Positions 1-9,500 of a stretch of 64,000 nt of DNA are shown here, in pieces (within the stretch, counting starts at the first letter, position 1; the number at the start of each line of letters is the position of its first letter). Source of the stretch: Sipunculus nudus (lineage: Eukaryota > Annelida > Sipuncula > Golfingiida > Sipunculidae); assembly GCA_026874595.1 (NCBI GenBank), contig CM049314.1, forward strand, positions 63,086,800 to 63,150,799, given 5' to 3'. The notes beneath the pieces were generated by a model that saw only the letters and a list, made by a program, of their open reading frames with translations, had not been told where the DNA came from and did no database searches. The translations under genes were made by a program, and so were the position numbers.

Positions 1-470
1 TTCCGTCAAACGAGAAATTACGAGATTTCGCGAGATGCTGATAACTCGATCATGTTTTAGGTTAAAGAGTATAGGGTTTCAGCCTCTGGTAGCCTTTCGG
101 AAGCTTAACATGATAAAACTGCAAATCTCGCCAAATCTCGCATCATCTCCCGCCAAACGAGAATATTCGATATTTTGAACAAAATATTCAACAAATGTCT
201 ATATCTCTTTCAATTTTATGCTAGAGATTTTATTTTTCTACTGTTCAACAATCATTTGATTAGTGTTAAGTGATATAAGTGAATATCTCGTTATATCTCG
301 CACCATTTGTCGTCAAACGAGAACAGTGGACCATTTAAACAAATGCTTATTATGCTGTCATTTTATACCCTACAGACATATAGTTTTCAGCATTTGACAG
401 CGTCTGACACCCTCAATCACATCATGTGATTTTATTGCAATTCTCGTCAAATCTTCCCTCGTTTTTCATC
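1..470. repeat. Degenerate tandem repeat with CAAACGAGAA
   Basis: The motif CAAACGAGAA or a close variant recurs at about 4, 153, 312 and 445, so the period is about 150 bp. Runs of CTCG and AATCTCG lie between the copies. No convincing coding frame is present. It is probably part of a larger repeat that begins left of the window. Confidence 0.5.
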
Positions 471-720
471 AAATGATGAAAATACATCCAATTGCCGTGA
501 GCACAAGTGGCTTCAGGGTTGACCGGTAAGTGCCGGCAAGGCTATTACAGTTGCATGTTGGCGTGCGCGGTCGTCCATGAATCTCACACAGCAGCATTGA
601 ATAGAGGACAAAAGCCGCTAAATGTGGAGGGAACACACCTGTGATATTTATTGTGTCCCCTTGTGCGGCCACTTGTGTTGCCAGGAACCACTGGCATATC
701 TTTGAAACCAGGGACGGATC
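471..720. other. GC-richer unassigned segment, possibly an old repeat fragment
   Basis: This 250-bp stretch is richer in G+C than its flanks and stays open on the minus strand for 204 bp (672 to 469). That frame begins with GTG, not ATG, and I recognise no domain. A second minus-strand frame is also partly open, which argues against real coding. It may be an old mobile-element fragment. Confidence 0.3.
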
Positions 721-779
721 CCCGATTTTGTAGTTGGGTGTGTCAAAATATGGGCTGATCCCTGGTTTAGCAGTTGGGG

Positions 780-2150
780 GCAGGGGTAAAATTTTAATTA
801 TACATCAAATATATATATTAAAATAAAATATCTGGAAACTTATTTTTTTCCTTTTAGAAAATAGCCCCCAGATGGCGCTGCAGCAATCATTATTGTGCCA
901 TATCTCCAAAACTATAGACAGTGTCACAACATTGATTGCAGCTTCTGAAACTATATTTAATGTGTTTAACCTTGTGGGGACTCTGTCGTATTATGCGGGG
1001 GTTAAATTTTAATCATACATAAAATATATATAATAAAAATTAAAATATTGCGAAACTATTTTTTTTTCCTTTCAGATGGCGCTGCAGCAATCATTATTGT
1101 GCCATATCTCCAAAACTATAGACAGTGTCACAACATTGATTGCAGCTTCTGAAACTAGATTTAAAGCGTTTAACCTCGTGGGGACTCTGTCGTATTCCAC
1201 GGGGGTTAAATTTTAATTATACATAATATATATATAATTAAAAATAAAATATCTCGAAACTATTTTTTTTCCTTTCAGATGGCGCTGCAGTAATCATTAT
1301 TGTGCCATATCTCCAAAACTATAGACGGTGTCACAACATTAATTGCAGCTTTGAACCAAGATTTAATGCATTTTCCTCGTGGGGACATTGTCATATTCTG
1401 CAGAAGTTTAAATTTAATTATACATAAAATATTTATTATAAAAAAAATAAAATATCTCGAAACTTATTTTTTGTCCTTTTAATAATAGCCGCCAGATGGC
1501 GCTGCAGCAATCATTATTTTGCCATATCTATAAAACTATAGATAGTGTCACAACATTGATTGCAGCATCTGAAACTAGATTTAATGGGTTTATCCTCGTG
1601 AAGACTCTGTCATATTCTTCCGTTACCATGGGGGCCTAATATAGGTTACAATTAAATTCTTCTTTTTCCTGAAATTCAAAATATGAAGATTTATTCTAAT
1701 TGACTGACGCTTATTTTATTCATGCTTTCATTCTCCATGACAGGAGTACATTTCCTACACATGGAGTTATTTTCCGTCTGTCTGTCTACTCATTTGTGGC
1801 TATTGAAAATCAGCGAAATCACATAAAAATGTGCTTCCATTTTAACCATGATAGCGGTTGTTCATTTGATCAGATCCAAACGTTCCCTGTCTGTCTGCCT
1901 AGTAACTGTCCGTCTGTTTCGCTGTCTTATTTCCGGCCATTTCCGGAACTAGATTTAATCCATTTTACCTCGTGGGGACTCTGTCGTATTCTGCGGGGGT
2001 TAAATTTTAATTATACATCAAATATATATATAATAAAAAAATAAAATATCTCGAAACTTATTTTTTGTCCTTTTAGAAATAGCCGCCAGATGGCACTGCA
2101 GCAATCATTATTGTGCAATATCTCCAAAACTATAGACAGTGTTATACGTT
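780..2150 (+). repeat. Tandem array, family A, about 204-bp unit
   Basis: Units are marked by GATGGCGCTGCAGCAATCAT at 871, 1075, 1278, 1495 and (one change) 2089. The first three intervals are 204, 203 and 217 bp. Each unit runs from an AT-rich block (TATATAATAAAAA) through TATCTCGAAACT to the GATGGCGCTG block and then CTCGTGGGGACTCTGTCGTA. The last interval is lengthened by a foreign segment at about 1640-1950, which duplicates part of the sequence at 2150-2206. The array leads directly into a Helitron-type 3' end at 2221-2238 and probably forms the body of that element. Confidence 0.75.
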
Positions 2151-2238
2151 CCCTGTCTGTCTGCCTAGTAACTGTCCGTCTGTTTCGCTGTCTTATTACC
2201 GGCCATTTATGGCAAGCGTTCGACCTCTGGTCGTCTAG
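2150..2238 (+). mobile_element. Helitron-like 3' terminus (element A)
   Basis: A short hairpin, CGACC-TCT-GGTCG at 2221-2233, is followed by T and then CTAG at 2235-2238, with T next. Canonical Helitrons end in a hairpin followed by CTRR and insert between A and T, so this fits a 3' end. The last 30 bases are nearly identical to those at 4100-4129. The 5' end of this element is not resolved. Confidence 0.55.
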
Positions 2239-2639
2239 TTTGTTTGTTTGTCTGCACTCTCCTGGCCACAATTTTGCCACAATCACCTTGAAACTTACAG
2301 GGATGATGAAAAACATAATTTCTAGGTGCCCTATTGTTTTTGGTTAAAATAGGGCAAAGATCAAGGTCAAGGTCGTCAAAACTTCTCAAAACGTTTATTT
2401 CTTCATATCTTTGTGACTATTAGTCGTATCTACTTCAACAATAGCTTATTTTAATCGTCATTCCATGGCCTGTCATCTGGTGTGTAGCTGACTCAAATTT
2501 GCCGTAACCATGGTTACAAATTTTGGGGGAAAAGTCATGATATTCGAAAATAAGGGGTCTTATTTTTGTAACTTTGTCAGTTTTAAAGCTAGAGTGATCT
2601 AGTTTTTTGCATCAGGAAGCATTCAACTAGTACTACAAG
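2239..2639. other. Non-coding spacer with a nuclear-receptor-like half-site
   Basis: No gene is seen. The notable feature is TCAAGGTCAAGGTC at 2361-2374, two overlapping AAGGTC half-sites, in sequence resembling the family E repeats found elsewhere in the window. Confidence 0.35.
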
Positions 2640-4060
2640 ATTTTATTACAAGTCTTGCAGTATCTCGTAAAATATCTCGTGAATAGAGATATTTCGAGAT
2701 TTAATTTTATCTTGCGCCAAAGGCCACATTATTGCAGGAATCTTTTTGAAACTGACATATTATAAGTCCTACACTAGTATCTCGAAATTGTTTTTTCATT
2801 TTTTGAATAGGGCCGCTAGGGGGCGCTGGATGCGAACCTCCCGAACATATCATATTTTGGCCATATCTCAAAAATTATAAGCCTCAATTACATAAACTAT
2901 AGCTTATTTTCTTCCTCTGAGTCTTCTCCATAACCTAGTGTAGTCATCTGGTCACAATTTTGTGACACTTTGTCAGTGTGTGTCTGTTTGTCAGTTGTCC
3001 TCAAATTCGCCTTCTTGCTCTTGCGTCTCACATATAGCATTCTACAGGCCACAGTTTTGAAAGAATCCTTTTAAAACTAATTACATCTAAAGTCTTACAC
3101 TAATATCTCGAAACCAATTGTTCATTTTCTGGATATGGCCGCTAGGGGGCGCTGAACTCGAACCTCTCCCAACATATCATGCTTTGGCAATATCTCCAAA
3201 ACTAAACCTCAGTTACATAAACTGTAGCTTTTTTCTTCCTTTGAGTCTTCTCCATAACCTGGATTAGTCATCTGGACTCAATCTTGAGTCACTTTGTCAG
3301 TGTTTTCGTCTGTTTGTCAGTTGTCCTCAAATTCGCCTGCTTAATTGTTGGCTCTTGCGTCTCACATATAGCATTCTATAGGCCATAGTTTTGACGTTAT
3401 GTCTTACACTAATATCTAGAAATAAATTTTTCATTTTCCGGATATGGCCACTAGTGGGCGCTCATACACATACCATTGTATTGGTCATATCTCTACACCA
3501 AAAGCCTCTGTTATATAAACTATAGCTTATTTTCTTCCTTTGAATCTTCTCCATAACCTGATTAAGGCATCTGGTTTCAATCTTCTGTCACTTTGTCAGT
3601 GTGTCCATCTGTTTGACCGTTATCCTCAAAGTCGCCTGCTTGCTGGTTCTTACGCCTTACATATAGCATTCTACAGGCCACAGCTTTGACGGAATCCTTT
3701 TAAAACTGGGACATCTCATGTCATACACTAATAATACGAATCGCATTTGTCGTCTTCGGAATATGTCTGCTAGAGGGCGCTACAGTCGAGCCTCCCAAGT
3801 ATATCATTAATTCGCCATACCTCCAAAACTATAAATCTAAATTACATAAATTATAACTCATTTTCTTCCTTTGAATCTTCTCAATCACTAGGTTATGTCA
3901 TCTGGTGTCAATCTTGTCTCACAAAGTCACTATGTCTGTCTGTTCGTCTTTTGTTGTCAGTTTTGTCTGCTTGCCTGTTCTTTTGTCTCATATGTCATTC
4001 TACGGGCCACATATTCTCAGCAATGTCCCTGAGAGTCATTCCATTAATAGAAAACTGACA
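2640..4060 (+). repeat. Tandem array, family B, about 310-325-bp unit
   Basis: Four degenerate units are anchored by the block GGCCGCTAGGGGGCGCTGG or variants, at about 2811, 3137, 3446 and 3766 (intervals 326, 309 and 320). Shared segments include ACATAAACTATAGCTTATTT, a CTTTGTCAGTGTGT block and ACATATAGCATTCTACAGGC. The anchor is a close match to the vertebrate CTCF consensus (see findings). The array is followed by the Helitron-type end at 4112-4129, so it probably is the interior of a non-autonomous element. Confidence 0.8.
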
Positions 4061-4129
4061 ATATGTTCTTTCTGTCCGTCTGTGTTTCACTTCCGATTTC
4101 CGGCAAGCGTTCGACCTATGGTCGTCTAG
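4030..4129 (+). mobile_element. Helitron-like 3' terminus (element B)
   Basis: The hairpin CGACC-TAT-GGTCG at 4112-4124 is followed by T, CTAG at 4126-4129 and then T. The terminal 30 bases match those at 2209-2238 except for one loop change, so both copies share one terminus and carry different internal arrays. Confidence 0.6.
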
Positions 4130-4640
4130 TGTTTTTTCTTACTGCATTTTCTTAGATTTTATAGGGAAAAAGCTAAAAAAGCTTTAAAAATCTTCTTCTC
4201 CGAAACTGTCCAGCCAAATTGTCCAATATTTCACAGAAATGATCCCTGGAACAATCTCTTTCAAGTTTGTTCGAATGGTTCCAGTGCGGAGATTTTTGGC
4301 TGAGTTACAGGAGGTTGAACTTAGTCATCTGTCCAAAAAAGCACACTAAAATTAAAATCTCAGAAATGGCTAGAGCTATAATCACCAAATTTTATATAAA
4401 TGTTTGTCACATATGTCATATCTGAGTTTGAGGTATTGGTGGCGCCACCTACATTGATGTGGTTTTTACAAGCGAAAATGTAATTTTAAACTCTTCTAGC
4501 TGATACACTGATTTATGATGAAACTGTTAAGCTGATTGGTTTAAACTTTACAAGAATTATTCTATAGTAGGGTTCTGCCAATTTTATAAGAATAGATTGG
4601 GTAAATACAGTATTAAAAAAGCATTGTATCACCGTCCAGT
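4130..4640 (-). repeat. Family D repeat copy
   Basis: Read on the minus strand, about 4150-4240 matches the repeats near 42890-42970: both carry the sense of GGAGAAGAAGATTTTTAAAG and TATTTCACAGAAATGATCCC. A palindrome GGTGGCGCCACC lies at about 4439-4450. No coding potential is seen. Confidence 0.55.
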
Positions 4641-5610
4641 TGTTTACGTGCTTTTGTTCACAGGTTGCTGATTTCTCAGATAGAAGAATTCCTTAATCCA
4701 GATGTAATTTACTTTCAAGTTTATTCAATCAAAGTTAACAATAACAAATGTCCAAATTTATATATTATGATAGTTTGCCCTATTTTCCACTTAACTGATT
4801 CTGTTCTCTGTCTCTTTCTCTCTGTATTAACTCCTGTTCTTATTCCTGTCTCTTCTCTCTCTCTTAGCTCTCTAACTCTCTTAAGCTCTGATCTTAACTG
4901 TCTGGTTCAGTAACCAGTATCTCTATTTATACATTTGCCCAAAATAATAATTGCAATTAAGGAATTTCTTACAGCATTAATACAAGACATATTGTGTAAT
5001 ACATTCAACACCTTTCTTGCCCTCCTGTGAATACGTAAGTCTAAACTGTTAATTAATTAGTTTTATCTGTGCCTGTCTCTTCAAGAGTAAACCCATGCAG
5101 TCAAATGTATGAACATGCTTATTAATGAATTCTCTGTGAATACTTATCAAAGGGCAGTTAACTAATAAACTGAATTGTAATTAGAAAGTTATCCTGCACA
5201 GAAGTCTACTAAATACCTGTTTCATTCCATAGGAGTGATCACCTTATAATATCTAATGAAAATTGGTAAAATATAATGATTTGAATTATCATAAATTTAT
5301 CACACTTGTGATAATTGTAGCCAATTGAAAAAGGCTTTCTGTATTTGAAAACAGATTTGACAATAAGATAAGTTTCAGCAGCCAAGTCAAGAGGTCACTC
5401 AGTACAAACAGGTCGAGTCCAGACATCACCATGGCAACTGACCTGGCTGGGGGGGGGGTGTCTAGACAATGTGTCTAGACATCTAGACACAGCGTCTAGA
5501 CGTCTGAACACAATGTTTAGATGTAGAATTCCCAGATTATTGGAACTATATCTTTCAACTGTTTGAAAAAATTTGGTTTGCATTTTAAGCGAATCTGGTT
5601 TATCATCAGG
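4641..5610. other. AT-rich spacer; CT-rich run; GTCTAGAC cluster
   Basis: No gene is recognised. A CT-rich run lies at about 4800-4890, and a 10-base G run at 5448-5457. At 5459-5521 there are four copies of TCTAGAC or GTCTAGAC, which can pair with each other. Nothing else stands out. Confidence 0.4.
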
Positions 5611-5699
5611 TCACATGTGAACTGCTGCACCCTCATTTTTTGTTGACCTCTGACCTTTCCTTGTTGCCCAGCGTCCATTGGTGTGTCTGTTTCCACACT

Positions 5700-6670
5700 T
5701 AAACCCACATATCTCGGGAACCATTTGACCGATCAGGCTAAAAATTTTGCACAAATGTAGCCCTTTGGTAGCTTTATAACATACACTAAAAATGGTGGCG
5801 CCACCTGCAACCATTTTTGCACAGCGTCCATCTGTTCATTTGCCTTGGCATAATATCACTCATATCTCAGCAGTGGTTTGACTTATCCACCTGAAATTTT
5901 GCAGGTTTATACATCCTGGACAAGTTTCTCGATTTTATGACAGGTGGCGCCACCTACATTCATGTTTACTCTGCAGACATCAAAGCTCATATCTCAGGAA
6001 CCGTTTGACCTATTGGTCCAAAATTTTGCATGTGTATAGATCTCACATAGCTCTTCACCATAGGCAAAACTGGTGGCGCCACCTGCCACCACTAATGCAC
6101 AGCTTCCATCTGTTCATCTGCCTTTGGATAAAATCACTCATATTTCAGCAGTGGTTTGACTTATCTACCATGAAATTTTGCAGGTTTATACATCCTGGAC
6201 AGCTCTCTTGATTTATGACAGGTGGCGCCACCTACATTCACGTTTACTCTACAGACATCCAAGCTCATACCTCGGGAGCTGTTTGACCGATTGGGCCAAA
6301 AATTTTGCATGTGTATAGATCTCACATAGCTCTTCATTATAGGCAAAACTGGTGGCGCCATCTGCAACCATTTATGCACAGCATCCATCGGTTCATCTGC
6401 CTTGGTGGAAAATCACTCATATCTCAGCAGTGGTTTGACATATCTACCTGAAATTTTTGCAGGTTTATACATCCTTGACGGCTCTCTTGATTTATGACAG
6501 GTGGCGTCACCTACATTCAGGTTTACTCTGCAGACATCCACACTCATATCTCGGGAACCATTTAACTGATTGGGCCAAAATTTTGCATGTGTATAGATCT
6601 CACATAGCTCTTCATCATAAGCAAAACTGGTGGCGCCACCTGCCACCACTTATGCACAGCGTCCATCTAT
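5700..6670 (+). repeat. Tandem array, family C, about 279-bp dimeric unit
   Basis: Each unit has two related halves, and each half carries GGTGGCGCCACC or a near copy. One half places it after AAACT or AAAAT (5794, 6072, 6351, 6629; intervals 278-279 bp). The other places it after TATGACA (5943, 6231, 6500). The halves also share a 'heard' motif set such as TTTGACCGAT and AAATTTTGCA. Short open frames here (for example 6161-6388 and 6413-6649 on the minus strand) repeat with the unit and are not genes. Confidence 0.85.
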
Positions 6671-6799
6671 ACCCTTAGCAAAAAACGAGCTTGCCGCGCA
6701 CTGTTGCTGCAAGCTTGCTGCAGCTTTGCAGCAACCTTGCAGCAAGGTCACAATTTGCCATGCAAATTAGTTTGCGGCAACCTTGCTGCAGGCTTGCTG

Positions 6800-7115
6800 C
6801 AACCAATGTTCCGGCAGCCCTTTTCCTGCAGCCTTCTCGCACACTTTCCCGCAGCCTTCTCGCACACTTCTTGCAGCCTCGCACACTTCCTGCAGCTTCT
6901 CGCACACTTTCCTGCAGCCTTCTCACACACTTTCCTGCAGCCTTCTCGCACACTTCCTGCAGCCTTGCACACTTCCTGCAGCTTCTCGCACACTTTCCCG
7001 CAGCCTTCTTGCACACTTTCCCGCAGCCTTCTCGCACACTTCCTGCAGCCTTGCACACTTTCTGCAGCTTCTCGCACACTTTCCCGCAGCCTTCTCGCAC
7101 ACTTTTCTGCAGCAG
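6800..7115. repeat. GCAGCCTTCTCGCACACTT minisatellite
   Basis: Units of about 18-26 bp built from GCAGCCTTCTCGCACACTT and TCCTGCAGCTTCTCGCACAC are repeated more than ten times. The array is open in several frames on both strands because it holds no stop triplets, which creates false ORFs. A related, looser GC-rich array (GCAACCCTCCCGCAGCCTT) lies near the other end of the same element at about 8210-8480. Confidence 0.9.
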
Positions 7116-7129
7116 GGGTCAATTAGATA

Positions 7130-8200
7130 GCAGCCATGATATGTATAAACAACAACACGTGGGCTCAGTTATTGTGTACAAGCAGACATGCCATGTCATT
7201 AGTCAGTGACTGTCTCTGCTCTAAATATAAATGCAGGTACTCAACAGAACAAGCTCTCATGAAACTCCATTTAATTTGCACATACAATAAACGTTAATCT
7301 ATAATGGCTTTTAAATATAAACCAAACTTAATCAAGCTTTGTTAGAAATTACACCTTGATGAATATGAATCAGAGTACACACTACACAGTCACACGAATC
7401 CTGCATGAAGTTGTGTAGCTACATAGCTGAATAAAAGTTCTGGGTGAGTTTATTGTCAGGCCAAGGACTGAAAACATGAACCACAAAGTGACATTGGGTT
7501 ACTTCAATATTGTTAGGAATTTCCCGTTTACTTGGGGTGACATCTATAGACATAAGTCGAACAGAATTTAGCTTAGCCTGAGAATTTTAAAGTTTGTGTG
7601 AAGATGAAAACAAAACCTTATTTAAAGTTACTGTTTCATATTCAAATCAATAAAACTCAAAATGCATTGGAGTTCAATAAATGCATGATATACACGTTAA
7701 CCACAGAATTTTTTTTTCATGCTGCCTTTGATATATCTGCCTTCCAGCTTGAATACATCTTTCAATCCCACCATTAATCTTAGACTTAGTTTTTACTTTT
7801 CCACAAAATAAAATTTAATACTACACTTTCTGTGTATAAAATTACTTGAGGAAAAATCAGTCTTATCAGTGCTGGGCAGCCCTTTATCAATGCTAGCTGC
7901 GGCAGCCCTTAGTGTACAAATATGTAGTTCAAACTTACTGGTGGTAGTAACATAACACCCTCTCTTTGTTCCTCCCATCAACTAATTGTATGTTCTAATT
8001 AATCCAATGAGTCCTCTGAACATGCTGGATCTGTTGAATGTTACTCTTACTTGAGCTATTTGGCACAGATCTTCATATTTTTAGAAGAGCTAACAAAGCA
8101 CTGTCTTTTCCTAATTTTGCAAAAATGGCTGCCTTTCCCTCCAAAATCAGTTTAGCCAATCACAGCAGGGTAAGACAGGAAATAGTAGAGCAAATAAAAC
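7130..8200. other. AT-rich interior of the TIR element
   Basis: This stretch between the two GC-rich subterminal arrays holds no recognisable coding frame or RNA. The longest open frame (7793-7981, minus) has no family features. Confidence 0.4.
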
Positions 8201-8777
8201 TGTAAAAGACTGCGGCTAGCCGCAACCCTCCCACAGCCTTCCTGTGCACAGCATCCAGTTAACTCTATGAGACTGCGGCTAGCCGCAACCCTCCCGCAGC
8301 CTTCCTGCACACAGTATTAAAATACTCTATAGGACTGCCGCTAGCCGCAACCCTCCCGCAACCTTCCAGCACACAATTCAGATTTGCTGCACACTTTCCT
8401 GCAGCCTTTGCCAGGCAGCGGGAAGCATGCAACTAGCCGCAGCCTTCCTGCACACTCTTCTTGCAGCCTATTTTGGTTTCTGCTGCTTTGCAGCACGGTT
8501 GCAGCAAAGCAGCGGCAAACTTTTCATTTTGCTGAGGGGATTCATCTGCCTTGGGATAAAATCACTCATATTTCAGCAGTGGTTTGACTTATCCACCTGA
8601 AATTTTGCAGGTTTATACATCCTGGACAATTTTTTTCAATTTTATGACAGGTGGCACCACCTACATTCACGTTTAAGCTGCAGACATCCATGCTAATATA
8701 CAACACACCTCACTCTATTCCCCTTGCCACTTAATCCATGCCTCACTTCACCCCATATTGATTTCTGCAGATACACA

Positions 8778-8807
8778 TAGTCGCTTGTCGACTAACCATA
8801 TTCTAGT
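8778..8807 (+). other. Helitron-type 3' hairpin and CTAG|T end
   Basis: A perfect 6-bp stem (TAGTCG / CGACTA) with loop CTTGT is followed 8 bases later by CTAG and then T. The same arrangement recurs at 36456-36485. Confidence 0.75.
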
Positions 8808-9368
8808 TTTAAAATGGCCTAGTCTGAAACTTGCAGGTCCGAAATGTCCATTTTGCTGAAATCATAATGACTAAGGTAGATAAGCAGGACTTAAAAGGAT
8901 CAATATTAAATTTTAAAAATAAACCTCCACACTCCTAAACTTTGCACAGGTTCGCATTAGGCATGTAGGCCTTGTTGTTTATTGTTCTAAAGAAAAAAGT
9001 AAAGAAAACCTTCCATGCAGGTGGTTGCAGGGGCTGGTCATATTATAACCAGATCAGCTGACAAAATTTAACAAGAGTATGAACATGTTTACTCTTTTAA
9101 TGGGGAAAGAAAAATATGAGAGATTATTACACATGTATGTGTTGTATTGTGCATATTTCCTACTTTGTCATATATTTATAGTGTGTTTCTCTACTTTTTT
9201 GTACTTTTTCCCAGATTTGCAGTCTTACTGTTGTCCTACTTTTTCATGAGTGTGCTTGACAGCCTGTTTGTAGCGGCATGTTCCTCCTGATCATGGACAT
9301 TTGTTTGCATTATCTTCCTCTATCAGTTAACTCAAGTTCTATATACTTTCTTTTTTAATTTTCAACAG
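8807..9368. other. AT-rich sequence upstream of the first supported exon
   Basis: No coding exon is recognised. The last 30 bases form a pyrimidine-rich tract ending in TTTTCAACAG, a good 3' splice site for the exon at 9369. A 5' UTR exon could lie to the left but cannot be placed. Confidence 0.4.
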
Positions 9369-9500
9369 CCAATGATGACCAGCAAGCCTGTCATGCAGGG
9401 AAGCATCGCTTTTCATCCGAGAAAATCCAGACCAGCTCCCAATCCCCCAGAGCCGTTCTTGACGAAAACTAACCTAGGAATGAATCTACCTCCATCACAG
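9369..9500 (+). CDS. Exon 1 of the unrecognised gene
   Basis: Preceded by TTTTCAACAG and followed by the donor GTGAGT. It encodes 43 residues from the ATG at 9372, basic and proline-rich (KSRPAPNPPEPF). It ends in phase 0. Confidence 0.7.

Larger units (their letters stand above)
6671..8539. mobile_element. 1.87-kb terminal-inverted-repeat element nested in C1
   Basis: The left end reads ACCCTTAGCAAAAAACG, and the complement of the right end reads CCCCTCAGCAAAATG. Inside both ends, CTTGCCGC/TTTGCCGC is followed by similar GCTGCAA-rich sequence, so the inverted similarity runs for some tens of bases. It interrupts a family C unit between CGTCCATCT and TTCATCTGCC, a site that is continuous in the other units. 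AT on both sides may be a 2-bp target duplication. No transposase frame is visible, so it is non-autonomous. The superfamily is not determined. Confidence 0.7.
5611..8806 (+). mobile_element. Helitron-like non-autonomous element C1 (interrupted)
   Basis: The left end TCACATGTGAACTG at 5611 and the right end (hairpin TAGTCGCTTGTCGACTA at 8778-8794, then CTAG at 8803-8806, then T) match the copy at 35160-36484. Removing the inserted 6671-8539 element leaves about 1.33 kb, close to the 1325 bp of the other copy, which supports both boundaries. A TC start, a hairpin shortly before CTAG, and a T next are Helitron traits. The base before TC is G in both copies, not the expected A, so the exact 5' base is uncertain. 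There is no Rep/helicase ORF, so the element would need enzymes from elsewhere. Confidence 0.7.

Noticed and set aside
469-672. Minus-strand open frame of 67 residues
   Set aside because: It begins with GTG, has no recognised domain, and a second minus-strand frame over the same bases is also partly open.
5700-6670. CRISPR-like array of regular repeats
   Set aside because: Units of 279 bp diverge along their whole length, there are no short constant repeats with unique spacers, and this is an animal genome.
6675-7209. Overlapping cysteine- or serine-rich open frames on both strands (up to 172 residues)
   Set aside because: They come from the GCAGCCTTCTCGCACACTT minisatellite, which lacks stop triplets in several frames on both strands at once.
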